The notes beneath the pieces were generated by a model that was not told the origin of the DNA, did no database searches, and worked only from the letters and a program-made list of their open reading frames with translations. A DNA stretch of 64,000 bases from Nymphaea colorata. Taxonomy: Eukaryota > Streptophyta > Magnoliopsida > Nymphaeales > Nymphaeaceae. Positions 22,792-35,100 of this stretch are shown here, piece after piece (position 1 is the stretch's first letter; each line of letters opens with the position of its first letter). Location: positions 3,489,224 through 3,553,223 of the forward strand of contig NC_045141.1 of the NCBI RefSeq assembly GCF_008831285.2, read 5' to 3'. Position numbers and translations under genes: made by a program.

Positions 22792-24577
22792 ATCTCCCCC
22801 TCAAGTTGGTGCACAGATATTGTCCCAACTTGTGAATTATAGTTTGATGTTTTTCCTTTGCCAAACTTTTGGTAAATATGTCGGCCAATTGTTTGTCGCT
22901 TTTGACATGAAGTGTTTGAATGATGTTATCTTGGATCTTCTCCCTTATGAAATGGCAACCGACTTCTATATGCTTGGTTCGTTCGTGAAACACCGGATTA
23001 GCACCAATGTAGATAGCAGCCATGTTGTCGCACATTAAGTTCATGGGTCCACTAATTTCAACATTCATATCCTTTAGTAAGGCTTTAATCCATATCAGTT
23101 CACATGTGCATGCTGCCATAGCTCTGTATTATGCTTCGGCGCTTGATCTGGCAACCACAGACTGTTTTTTACTCTTCCATGTGACGAGATTACCCCCAAC
23201 AATGGTTCAGTATCCAGAAGTTGATCTCCTATCATTTGGGTCGCCTGCCCAATCAGCATCACAATATCCAACAACATCCAATGTCTGGCCCCGCTTCATT
23301 AAAACTCCTTTCCCAGGAGTTCCTTTAAGATATCGAAGGATTCTATGAGCTGCTTCGACATGTGAAGACCTGGGCTTGTGCATGAATTGGCTTATAAGAC
23401 TGACAGCATACATGATATCTGGTCTGGTGACAGTAAGATAAATGAGTTTTCCAACAAGCTTTTGAAAGCTTTGGACATTTTCGACAAGGTCACCCTCATT
23501 AGTTTTCAATTTACAATTTATTTCAAGAGGTGTGTCGGCAGCTTTTGCTCCAATGTTACCTGTTTCCTTAAGTAGATCAAAAGTATATTTTCTCTGACAT
23601 ATGAAAATACCTTTATCTGAATGTGCAACTTCAATCTCCAAGAAGTACCGCAAGACTCCTAGATCCTTGATCTCAAACTGTTTGTTAAGAAATGCCTTCA
23701 CACGCAGCATAAATATATCATCATCACCTGTTAATATAATGTCATCGACATAGACCAGTAGGATAGTAATTTTAGATTCATGAATATGAGTAAACATGGT
23801 GTAATCTGCCGAACTTCGTTTAAAACCATATTGAACAAGAGCCTCACTCAAGCGGGCAAACCATGCTCGAGGAGATTGCTTGAGACCATAAAGAGCTTTT
23901 TTTAGTTTGCATGCATAGCCACTCTTACTGCTTATACCGGGAGGAATTTCCATGTATACTTCCTCAGTGAGTTCTCCATTGAGGAAGGCATTTTTCACAT
24001 CTAGTTGCATCAAGTTCCAATTTTTATTTGCAGCAACTGATAACAAAGTTCTGACTGTATTCATTTTAGCAACTGGAGCAAAAGTTTCTGAGTAGTCAAT
24101 TCCTTCAGTTTGGGTGAACCCCTTTGCAACGAGTCTCGCTTTGAACCGTTCAATAGTTCCATCACTTTTGTATTTGATCTTGTATATCCACTTGCTGCCA
24201 ACTAATTTCTTTCCCTTAGGAAGAGGCACCAAATCCCAAGTCTGATTTTTCTCTAGAGCTTTTAATTCTTCATTCATAGCTTCCTTCCACTGAACATGTT
24301 TGGTAGCTTCTTCAAAGTTTTTGGGTTCAATGTGGAGATAAGTATTGAAGACATAGTTCCTATAGGTTTGTGAGAGATGTTTAAGGGTTAAATATTGGTC
24401 AATGGAATGGATTCGGTCTGTAGAGAGGTAGGTGTAATAATCACTTGAGTTTTGTAGGTGGTCTGGTAAAGCGGGATGATCGACGCACATGTTGGTCGTC
24501 AGGAGGTATGTCTTGAGGTAAAGAGATAGGGTCTTCGAAGGGGACAACGGGGTTAATACTAGGTTGAGGAGCTTCAA
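22754..24577 (-). pseudogene. Copia reverse transcriptase-RNase H
   Basis: The Met at 24,577 precedes the RT start (EAMNEELKALEKNQTWDLV near 24,270). Canonical blocks follow: KWIYKIKYKSDGTIERFKAR, QLDVKNAFLNGELTEEVYM, LYGLKQSPRAWF and an intact YVDDI box near 23,745. RNase H has CDADWAGDP near 23,260 and SSAEA near 23,130. Two in-frame nonsense codons, at about 23,207 and near 23,120, interrupt RNase H; the frame continues afterwards (ELIWIKALLKDMNV, FHERTKHIEVGCHFIR) to 22,754. RT itself is open over roughly 400 codons. Without those stops it would be a normal-length Copia RT-RH. Confidence 0.92.
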
Positions 24578-25480
24578 TAGGTGAGCTGGATGTATTGTCG
24601 TGATTGGTAGGTGCTTCTGGTTCGAGAAAAGGGTCGATGATGGGGCGAGCAGGTTCAGTGGTAAAATTTGAGGAGTTCAAGTTCATGGAGCTATTATTGG
24701 TTTTCTCCTCCTGATTTGGTGCCTCAAAAAAAGGTTCCTGCTCAAAAAATTTAACATCACGAGAGACAAAGAGTTTTCCAGACATAACATCATAGCATTT
24801 ATAGCCCCTTTTTTTGCTAGAATATCCCAAAAAAACACACTTAACAGCACGTTTTTCAAATTTGTTTCTGAGATGGTCTTGAATATGAGCATAACATTTG
24901 CAGCCAAACACTTTCAAATGTTGAATAGAGCACTTTCTACCAAGAAGAAGCTGAATAGGGATTTCATAATTTATACTAGAATTTGGAATTCTATTAGACA
25001 AGTAACATGCAGTGGCAATAGCATCCGTCCAGAATTGAGCAGGGACATTCATATGCATCATAAGAGCACGAGCAATATTAAGCAATTGACGGTTTTTTCT
25101 TTCAGCGACGCCATTTTGCTGAGGCATCCCTGAGCCGGTGTACTGAGGTTCAATGCCTTTCTTTGTCATGAATGACTTCAAAGTGTCATTGACATACTCC
25201 CCACCATTGTCAGACCGGAGTTTTTTAATTTGAATGTCGTACTGAGTTAAAATCATGCGATCATATTCTTCAAATACCTTAGGCACCTCACTTTTATTCT
25301 GAAGAAAATATATCCATGTCATTCTAGATTTATCATCAATAAAGGAAACATAGTACTTGAATCCTAAATAAGAAGCCTCAGGAGCAGGACCCCAAACATC
25401 AGAGAAAACAAGATCAAAAAAATTGGAAGACCTTTCACTAGAAGTGTGAAACGGTAACCTTGTAAATTTTGCAAATTCGC
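24441..25480 (-). pseudogene. Copia integrase
   Basis: In a different frame from the protease, this encodes the integrase core: IDDKSRMTWIYFLQN, LRSDNGGEY near 25,205, GMPQQNGVAERKN near 25,120, VFGCKCYAHIQ and GYSSKKRGYKC near 24,800. SRDVKFFE near 24,755 closes the domain. A one-base frame break near 25,480 separates it from the CxxC of the zinc-binding region, and a second break near 24,480 separates it from RT. Confidence 0.9.
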
Positions 25481-26134
25481 ATCACAAGCCCAATATTCTG
25501 TGACAAGGTTGGGAACAAGTCGCTGCAAACTGCTATCAGAGATGTGTCCAAGACGAGCGTGCCATTTTTTGTAGTCTGACTCATTCAAATTTTTATTGCT
25601 AGTAAGAAGACTAACGTCGCATGAATCCATGACATAGAGACCACCATGTTCTCGACCTCTACCAATCACTTTCTTCGTGCCCTGTTCTTGAAAAATCACC
25701 TCCTTTGACGAGAAAATAACCAAACAATCATGAGATTTGGTTAATTTGCTAACAGATATCAAACTGGTACTTATTTTTGGAACATATAAGACAGTAGACT
25801 TAATTCCTTTGTCAAAAAAACTAGTTTTGCCAATGCCATCAACACTAATCGGACTCCCATTAGCAGTAAAGATGAGTTGTTTTTGTTCTTTGTCTATCTC
25901 ACCTAAGCTTGTTGGGTCACCAGTTACATGATCAGTTGCTCCAGAATCAATTACACAGGATAAACTTTTGGAAAGTGTCATTAAAGCAAAGTTCGTACCT
26001 TCATTCGAGTTCCCAACAGGTTGAGACGTAATGAGGTTGGTAGTCTTCGCGAGCTTCTGGAAAAATTTCTCAAGATCATCTTTAGTCACAAAGTTCGCAA
26101 AATCTGGTGGCCTTGAAGTTTTTTCTCTATTAGC
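25364..26134 (-). pseudogene. Copia protease and GAG-pre-integrase
   Basis: Continuous with the gag frame after one stop, it reads MTKDDLEKFFQKLAKTTN, then the protease site CVIDSGATDHVTG near 25,955, LYVPKISTSLISVSKLT near 25,790 and the GAG-pre-integrase W..RLGHISDSSLQRL near 25,550. The frame is lost near 25,480, within the zinc-binding cysteines. Confidence 0.9.
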
Positions 26135-26992
26135 TCATCCAATCAACTCCCAACAGCGTTCCCGGGTGTGCCCTGTTTTCTTGCAGTGGGTGCACTTCCA
26201 ACGAGATTGATTCCTTTGGTGATTAGAGCTGTCGGCACCTGGTTTGAAGTTGCTTTGTTTGTTGTTGCCTTTTGTATAACATACCATCTTATCACTATTT
26301 TCTTCGATGGCATCGAGTTTTGAAGGAACATTCATAGCTTTCCTTCGAGCCACTTCACGTTGTATCATCTGGCACACATTATTAAAAGATGGCAGAGGAC
26401 TAGAATTAAGTACCTGGCTACGAAGTGTCTCATATTCTCTGCTAAGTCCAGCAAGGACCTTAAAAATCTTGTCTTCATCAAATCTTTTTTTATATACTTC
26501 TGGATCTGAAGTGGCTGGACGATACTGAAGTAATTCATCATATAAGCTGCGCATATGACCGAGGTAGAGAGTAATATCTTTATCTCCCATAGTAAGTTGA
26601 GCGATCTCATTTTGAATTTCGTACACACGAGCAAGATTATTCTGCTCACCAAATAATTCTTTCAAGTTGTCCCAAATATCCTTTGCCGTCTCCACATAAA
26701 GAAGAAGATTTGCAACAGAGGAATCCATGGAATTAATAAGCCATGACATAACCATGTCATTTTCACAGTCCCACTCACGATATTTTGGATCGTTCTTCGC
26801 TGGTGGCTTTATGTCGCCATTGATATATCCGACCTTTGAACGACTGCTTAGAAACAGTCTGGCTGCCTTAGCCCAGCTTAAATAGTTTGGGCCAGTGAGA
26901 GGTTGTGAGGTAATTTTCAGAGTGTTATTACCTTGATCGGAGGGCCCATTCTTTGAATTGCAGACGCTTCCTTCTTGGTGCGTTGCTGCCAT
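26135..26992 (-). pseudogene. Copia gag, 285 codons to a stop
   Basis: The Met at 26,992 starts a gag with TGPNYLSWAKAARLFL near the N-terminus, YREWDCENDMVMSWLINSM in the middle and an intact CCHC knuckle CTHCKKTGHTRERC near 26,190-26,150. A TGA at 26,135-26,137 ends it five codons later. The frame continues without shift into protease, so the TGA interrupts what is normally one gag-pol frame. A single C-to-T change in an arginine codon would explain it, but this is inference. Confidence 0.93.
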
Positions 26993-27758
26993 ATAAAATA
27001 AGATAGAATGCTACCAGACGACCGGCTTCTTCCAAATCAGCCTCGCTTCTTCACCACCAGGAATTTGAGGACGCAATGAGGCTTGGCCTCGTCTCAGGTC
27101 TTGTCAGCTTCACAGCGTCGCCCACAGCAGAATGACGCCTAACCTTTAACTCGATTGAGTTAAAAAAAAACACAGCCCAGCTTCGTCTTGAGTTACAGGA
27201 GAGGAGATAGGCAACACCACCGCAATGGAAACACGTTTCATCCACTGGTTGGCTGCAAGTGACCGGTGAAAGCTTGGAAGGTTTACACTTTCTTCAGCGT
27301 ACTTCCAAAAAAATTCGTCGCTGAAAGAAATCGATCAGCGATATCCCCTTCGTGGTCCCTGTTTCTTCTTTGACAGAGATTCCCGTCCTCCAGCAATAAC
27401 AAGAACCAAATAGTCGAAACAAGTGTAATAAAACCAGAAGATGAAGAGAGAATTCGTTACCGGAGCAAAGAGATCCCCAATTCCAAAAAGAAATTGGAAA
27501 GAAAAAAACGTTGCCGTAAAAGTGAAGTCTGGCTGGAAGAAAATTGTTCTCCGGCGATACTCTGGTTACTACTAGATCTTCTGCAATTTGCTTTTAAATC
27601 AGGCTCAAAAAACTCACGAACGATCCTCTTGAACAAAAAACAATGCTGCTTGAATGATTCTCCCTTGCCGATGTCACCTTTGGTGACCAGATTTCTTTAG
27701 AATCAGTAGATAATACCTTACAGCAGCCAGCATGAAGCACTCCCTCTCAAGAACAACT

Positions 27759-27770
27759 GCTCTGATACCA
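27759..27770 (-). promoter_or_regulatory. Primer-binding site of the nested Copia
   Basis: The minus strand reads TGGTATCAGAGC, a perfect match to the plant initiator tRNA-Met-type primer site, directly after the LTR end. Confidence 0.95.
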
Positions 27771-28140
27771 TGTTAAAAAGCATGGAGTGGGATAGAAACA
27801 TAGTAATAAAGCATTAGAGAGATAAAGAGGCACACAACATTACGTGGTTCGGCATTACAGCCTACATCCACGAGGAAAGAGGGAAAGACTTTATTATACT
27901 GCTTGGTTACTCACTTGCTGTGTTACATCCAGGTATTTATAAAGACAGGCAAGAGAGGGAAGAAACAGGGGATAAGGATAAATGTTGAGCCATCGAGAGA
28001 TTCTCGAGATGGCTTCTTATCGAGAGGATCATCTAGAACATGAGGTGGCGACTTATCCCATTGAGAGAAATTCGTGATGGCATTAATCTCTCCTATCTTC
28101 TTTCAACTGATTTCAGCGTGTTTATCCTCTTTCCATAACA
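27771..28140 (-). repeat. 5' LTR of the nested Copia (370 bp)
   Basis: It pairs with 22,422-22,791. The differences seen are about ten scattered substitutions and no indels, giving the lowest divergence of any LTR pair in the window. Confidence 0.97.
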
Positions 28141-28145
28141 ATCTA

Positions 28146-28880
28146 GATGTCGCCATGATGTGAATGAACTCCATCGCTAGGAAAAAAACGATGATATAAG
28201 TTGCGACCTTTGATGTAAACAAGCTGTGAAGGGGAGACTAGGTGTGACATGAGGGGCTATAGCCAGTTAGCAAGAACTTTAGGAAGGATCCTCTTTGGGG
28301 CAGAAATGATGGAGATGGGCCTAAAGTTCGAGATGTCACAATCACCATCGTTCTTTTGGAGGAGGTTGACAATGGTTTTGTGAGAGACTGACGATGGTGA
28401 GCATTGCAATAAAAATCCTGGAAATGGGTCATCTTTGACTAGGTCCCAAACTTAGAAGAAGAATATAAGGATGAATTTCTAGCACTTTGAGAACAAAAAG
28501 TTGTTTGACCACAGCAAGGATTTCGGCCTCTGTACATCTCGCTTGCAGCTGGGTGGCTTGGTCGAGATAGAAGGATTCAAACCCACATCACAAAAGGTAG
28601 CATAAGATTGGAGGGGGTGGGTGCATCGTAGGCCGATTTAATGAAGGTAGCGACAACAGGTAGGATGCCAGTGTCCCAGAAGAGCTGGCCATTGATGGAG
28701 ATGAAAGAGCAGTATTGCTGCAAGTCAAAGCAATTTTGAGCACTGGCGCCCTCGAATTTCCTCATGAATATGGCATTCAGATAAAGTCTTGAAGGATAGA
28801 AATGCGGGAGGAATCTGCGATAGACAGGTCCAGGGTGAAGCTGGTTATATAAGCCGTGTTGTGTACAAAAATTTTGTGCA
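28146..28880 (-). pseudogene. LINE remnant, linker and N-terminal RT
   Basis: On the minus strand, after a linker with TEAEILAVVKQL near 28,520, the RT entry block is seen near 28,340-28,240 (FRPISIISAPKR, LANWL, LVSPSQLVYIKGRN), matching the RPISL..KI..K.L..RL....I...Q..F..GR pattern of plant L1 elements. It joins at the TSD of the nested Copia to the RT core at 22,421. It contains several stops. Confidence 0.75.
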
Positions 28881-29063
28881 CCAATTTAAATATAACAAAA
28901 AATGCCCCTGGTTAATAGAAAAAGAGAATTTTGTAAAGACAAAAAAAAAACCAAAAAAGTAAGAATTTGAGATTCAATAAAGCTCAAACTGGCATATCGT
29001 TACGATCAATCTATTCCTCTGAGCAGCAAAGAAATATTTTCATTCTTTTTTGTCTCGCTTATG

Positions 29064-29560
<497 letters not shown>

Positions 29561-29589
29561 GAACTAAACATACATATTGGTAGTTGGGT

Positions 29590-30085
29590 TCATCTTCGGC
29601 GTATACTCATTATGTGTACAGAGTGGCATAGAAAAATTGCTCGCAGTTTAGGGAGAATGAAAATGGTATTGTAAGGACGAGAGTTCGAGTTCCCATTGTA
29701 GAGGGAGGTGAGAGGGGGAACGAAGTGTCGCATAAGAGTGGGGCCAAGTCTTGATGGCAGAGGTGAGTCATTTGAACTTAAAGGATCGGGTGGCACTTAA
29801 ACGGCAGGGTTGACCGGGTGCCAACCAAGATTCTTTGACCAATTGGTTAGACGAAGGGAAAGACAGCCACCATTGCTCAAAGTGAAATCGGCAGTTATGG
29901 TGAAAAGCAAGAGCCCAAGAATTAAGCAAGTAAGAGTGATCGGAAATGGTTTTGATAGAGGCAGAGACGGTGGTTTGTGGTACAAGGTCGGAGAAGCAGG
30001 TTTGATAAGGATGCAGTCTAAGGTATGAAGGCATAAGAAAACCAAAAGAAAGAAAGAGAGAGATTATTGGAGATCTAAAAACCAT
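29590..30085 (-). pseudogene. LINE endonuclease C-terminal remnant
   Basis: On the minus strand, KTISDHSYLL near 29,960 matches the ISDH catalytic block of L1-type AP endonuclease, and FHFEQWWLSFPSSNQLVKESW near 29,880 matches the following F.FE..W....F...V...W block. SAIKTW follows near 29,750. A one-base frame change separates these blocks from the upstream LRLHPYQTCFSDLV region. Orientation and order agree with the RT pieces at 28.1-28.9 and 21.5-22.4 kb. Confidence 0.7.
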
Positions 30086-30649
30086 GATTCTTAACTGATC
30101 ATCCTCTTTTCTCTTTAAGTTCTACTCGTTTTCTCTGTTGAATTATAGTATTTTATTATTTGAACTATTCGCATAATTTTTTTTAACTTTGCTGGCAGCC
30201 TAGGTGAAAAGAAAGAAAAAAGTAATGAAAGTAATAAATAAAATTAATAACAATGAGAAATTAAAAAAAATTAAAAAAGGAACTCACAACAAAGTTTAGC
30301 TTCCATAGCTAAAGTGGCAATTGGCATCCTCTTTTTTGCTGTATAATATGAAATAATGATAAGTAATAAAAAAAATAAGCGTATAAAATAAATAAAGAAG
30401 TGGGGGGAGAGAGAGGAACATACCTTTGAGCAGATAAAATTGAGAAAACAAGGAAGTGAAAGTGTGAAAAAATGAGGGCACGTCTATTTTCATAACTCTG
30501 ATATAAATTTACTGATGCTAATGTTTTTGTGTAATTAAAAGTGTAAGTATGGGCGATAAAGAAAGGATGGGGGAACTTAAATATTTAATATGAAAATGAT
30601 TAGATTTTTGAAATTTAAAAAAAGTGGGGGAGATCAAAAAAATGAAAAT
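30086..30649. other. AT-rich gene-free stretch
   Basis: Poly-A/T-rich intergenic DNA with no recognised feature. Confidence 0.6.
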
Positions 30650-31445
30650 TTTACTGACAAATATGAAAAAAAAGTCACTCAAGCTCATAACCATTATTGA
30701 CCTTTTCTACAAAAAGGTCATTGGAAATCAAAGAAAAGGATATCTTTACTGACGCGATCTAGGCCCATCAGTATAGATACATTGCTACCTTTTACTATAT
30801 GGGCCTACACCGGTACTCTCACCGCTATTGCCCTTTCACCACTCAATGACGTGGATCCTTGTTCGTTAGTATAAATATATATTTTTACTGTCGTTTTTTA
30901 GGGAAACATCAGTAGTGATTAACCTATACGGTGGAAAGTGAATTTTCACCCTATACTGGTGAATGTTATCATTGCTATAGGGGTTTTAAAACAATGGACT
31001 TTCAATGATGCAGATTCGTACTCATCAGTATAGATACACATCTTTACTAACGCTTTAAGGGACACGTCATTAATGATTGGCCTATACAGTTCCATTTCAT
31101 GGGCCTGTACCGGTGAATAGGTTTTTTCACATAACGCAAAAAAGAAAAAAAAATGAATGACATTTCAATGTCGCAGATCGTTGTTCGTAGGTACACATAT
31201 TTATTGATGTTTTTCTTAAAACATCAGTAACGATTGACTTGCACGATAATAGTTTTCGCTCTAGACCTGTACTTGTGAATTATCACTGTTACAGGCTTCG
31301 TTCTTATGAACTTTCCAAAGGCAAGAAGTTTACTGACGAGGATCCACTACCCGTCCGTAATCTTCTCTTTTACTAAGATTTGAAAGAAAACGTTAGTAAA
31401 GATGAGTTTTTACTGACACATGTTTTTCATGCGTCAGTAAATATA
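30650..31445. repeat. Array of TTTACTGACG hairpin motifs (candidate DNA-transposon subterminal region)
   Basis: TTTACTGAC(G) or close variants occur near 30,651, 30,743, 30,885, 31,045, 31,197, 31,329 and 31,413. The inverse (C)GTCAGTAA or CATCAGTA follows most of them by 25-35 bp (near 30,770, 30,910, 31,026, 31,221, 31,390 and 31,432). Such alternating short motifs are typical of CACTA-type subterminal regions, but no CACTA terminus or transposase was found here. It may be a non-autonomous remnant. Confidence 0.5.
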
Positions 31446-32111
31446 TATAATGCCTAATGTAATGATGCCTATGATATCCATTACTAGTTTTAGTTTACAA
31501 AAAAGAACTTTGAACTGACTGTTGAGAATATGAAATGCATATACGTAAGTTTTTGAAAACTTTTTAACATTTCCAATCTAAGACTATTTCCAAACATTTC
31601 ATACATGTAAGATGTTATGTATCACTCCCCTCAGGGAAAAGCTTAGAGTGCGCACTCACTAACCGTGAACACGATTGTGTTTAGGACTAATAGAATGTAA
31701 GGTCCTATATAATTTCCTGTTTAGTGTTTAGTGTTCAGTGCCCCTTTTTTTATGGTAAATCTTCAATTTAATACTTCTAGGTCATACTTCACAAACTTAA
31801 CTTGGGTGTTACGTGTAGGGAGGAAAAAGAGAGAGCCAGTTGTTCAGTCATCTTCATATTAAGTTGCGATTTCACATACATATACATATATACATACACA
31901 CACAACATATATATACAACAGGTTTAAATTTCTCCATCCAGATTTGGATGGAGAAATGTCTTCTTCCTATTACATACCACTTGATGCAGTGCATCGGGCG
32001 GTGCGTTTGATCATAACCGCTCAATGCATTGCATCAAGCAGCCATGATTGGACAAATGTCCTGATTGGACAAATGTTGGACAAATGTCCTGATGGCGGGG
32101 ATGATTTTATG

Positions 32112-32155
<44 letters not shown>

Positions 32156-35100
32156 AAAATGAAAATAAGTCGGCTATCTTTGTAGCCAGATGGTTGTTTT
32201 TTCTATGTTGTATCAGTCAAAACCATCGTAGGTGTATTCCGTACCTAAAAACCATGGTCAAGCAATTGGCCATGGCCTATGCATTCTTTGCAATAGTTTT
32301 TACGGATGCAAATTAAAAAAAAAAAACGGCCACACAACTAACCAGCTGATTTGAATTTCTTTATAGTTATATAAAGTCAATGCTACATACAGCAATCATG
32401 CAAACTATTGTAGTATTTTGTGGCATACAGTGGTATTTGAGCACATCATGCTCCTTTCTCATATTGTCATAGGTATGTAGAGTACTTGACTTTCCTATAC
32501 AATTTCTTGTTTTCTCTACCTCCTCAAAAATACCCATATAAAAATATTCCATAGTGATGATTCAAATATTCAATAGGCAAACTTACGGATTCAATGGTTA
32601 ATCTGATAGGATTGGTAGTTCAATAGTTAAAGTTGACAGGAATGGTAGAAGCTGTCAAGATTTATATACTGCGTGTCATTGTTTGACAACCTAGGATTTT
32701 CATTACAGCTCAAGCAACCTCTTTCTATATATATATATATATATATGCAGACAAAAAGGGATGATGGACATGGAATCCCATCTTGTAGTCGTTACAGGAC
32801 AAAGCCCTTTTGCCGTGTGAGACAAAACGACGCTGTGACCATAGTCCCCACATCATTTTCCTTTAACTTTTCATTAAAGAATGCTCCCCCTATTTTGACG
32901 ACAAGGAAAGTTGTCTTCCACAAGCATTAATACTATAACATTGTTACTGCCTGCTCTCTTTCTTCCTTTTTCTTTTGCTTTCTAAATAATTAGAATTGTC
33001 CAGTTGCTGCCCTACTTAAGGTCCCCTTCTTTCAACTTAATTATTTTTATTTGAGATTTTATCTTATTTTTCACCCTGTCCAATCTCTCTCTCTGTCTCT
33101 CTCTTCTATATCAATTTTCAAAAATGGTGGAAATTCGAAAGCTCATAATGTTCCATGACAATGACGGCTTACAAAATGTTACTGAAGATATCATTTTGTA
33201 AATCAAGCATGCCAATGAAGTTCAACTGGTTGCCTTCTGGAAGATCACATTTATCATGAAAATAAGTGCACCTCTGTACGTGCATGTACGCCCTTTTCCA
33301 TTGGCCTGTTGATTTTTAAATACCTTTGAACATAATTTAGGTTCAACCAACAATGTCTTCCCCAAATGCTTGTGCAAATTAGAATCCCTAAAGTTAATAT
33401 ATTTTTTCCCATTGAGATGGTCAGTCTCTTTCTCACTCGACACCCAGTTCTTTTCTTTTCTATTTTACAAGTGAAAACTACGACTCATCGCCTGCTCACA
33501 CAGGTGCATGAAGCCACGGGTCTTCTTTCGGTCGCCTACTTCAGAGTAACTAAAGGAGCTGCTTTAGTTTGTATGTGCAGAGGTGGGTACCCTCATGCAT
33601 GGCGTTCGGACGTTCGACTGCATGCCTACATCTTGGCCTTGTTGCCTGGGAGTGAGGGTTTGGTGCACGCAACATATATGCACCAGAAAAAAAAAAAAAA
33701 TAGGGGAGTTGGGTATTTTGAGAATTTTTTTTTAAAGAAAAATTTTTCTTTCAAACTTTCAACTTTTTCACCATTTTCTTTTTTTTGTCCTTATAAAAGG
33801 TGTTCTTTTTTCCCTTACCAGGACCAGGAGTATTCTGGTCATTACACCCTCCAATACACAGTGCATATAACCAGCTCCATTCATGTCTCGCTATGCCACA
33901 GTAGCCCAGGGCCTTTCGAGGGCAAGTTAATTGTCAGATGATTTGCTAAAGGGCATCTTGTTTCTTAGCTTGTGATGAGATACAAAGTGACCGTCCGGAT
34001 ATGCAAAGATTTACTTAGTTTCTTTAGGAAAATGTACATGAAAGAAGACGGTTAATTAAACACAACCGTGGGATCAGTTGAAAGCTAAATCTAAGCAACT
34101 CCTCGTATTATGCATGAAGGCGTTTGTGATGATCATTTATTTTTTTATTTAATTCCCAAGTGGATGCTACTCGTTGGATGGATGTTTCAAGTAATCATAA
34201 TTAATATGTTTATGTCGCCCTGTCCCATTAATGCTTAAGACAACTCTGATACCTTATATGCCGGGTGGGTAACATCGGGAATTTTTTTCTTTTTTCTAAG
34301 GGACAAACATAAAAAAAATGGCAAATTTCCCCCAAGGTTCACGAGGGCCGACTTACGGAGTCGTCTATGGTTCACATGGATGTTTCCCCTCTGGCCCTCT
34401 CCCAAGTTCCATTGATCTTATAGACATTGCAGCAAAAAGAATATTATACTGCAATGGCATGTTAAATTAATACTGGTTTATTGGGATAGCCACCCAACAA
34501 AGTCTCCGTACACTTGGCTACGGGATTTTAAAGAACTACAAGTTGAAGGGACACGAGAGTGTTATCCCTCGGCAGGAGTACGCAGGAACCTGTCTTTTGA
34601 AAGGAAAAGTCCAATAAAATAGACGGCCACTCAAACCCCTATCTTTCTCTAGACCTTTACCAACGGCCGTCGATCCACGCATCAGTAATTCCATGGTTTG
34701 TTTTAATCTCTCTCTCTCTCTCTCTCTCTCTTGCTGCCTACTCGTTTCGCAGTCGCCATGTCAATACGCACTCCAAACAGTTCAAGAGGCCTTGCTCCAT
34801 TACTTTGCATTACTTTTGGATGGCTTGACTCAACTCCCATTGACATGCAGAAACAACCATGCACGTTGTACCCAAGTACTCAAAGAGTGCAAATACAAAT
34901 AATCATCTCAAGAATTATGTGGAGAAATACATTTGGGAAATTAAATATTTCAGAGTGGACAAAAACGGCCAAAGAAAGAAACAAAACTTTAGTTCCACTG
35001 CACCAAGTGGGCAACCAAGTTGTCCATGAACCACATCATCTTGTTGAAGCTTCCTGTTGGGGTCCTTAGCAATGAGGTGCACAATAAAACTTGATCAACA

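Larger units (their letters stand above)
22422..28140 (-). mobile_element. Full-length young Copia retrotransposon nested in a LINE, TSD ATCTA
   Basis: Two 370-bp LTRs (22,422-22,791 and 27,771-28,140) differ at about 10 positions by eye (about 97% identity). ATCTA flanks both outer ends (22,417-22,421 and 28,141-28,145). On the minus strand the primer site is at 27,759-27,770, followed by a leader of about 770 bp, gag, protease, integrase, RT, RNase H and a polypurine tract at about 22,792-22,805. LINE coding sequence on both sides is split by it, so it is the later insertion. Coding is nearly intact, with about three nonsense codons and two frameshifts, so it was active recently in genomic terms but is now defective. 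Confidence 0.97.

Noticed and set aside
33366-33941. 191-codon plus-strand open frame upstream of the HLS1-like region
   Set aside because: No recognisable domain, strong low-complexity Phe/Lys ends from poly-A/T tracts and no splice or promoter context; probably a chance frame.
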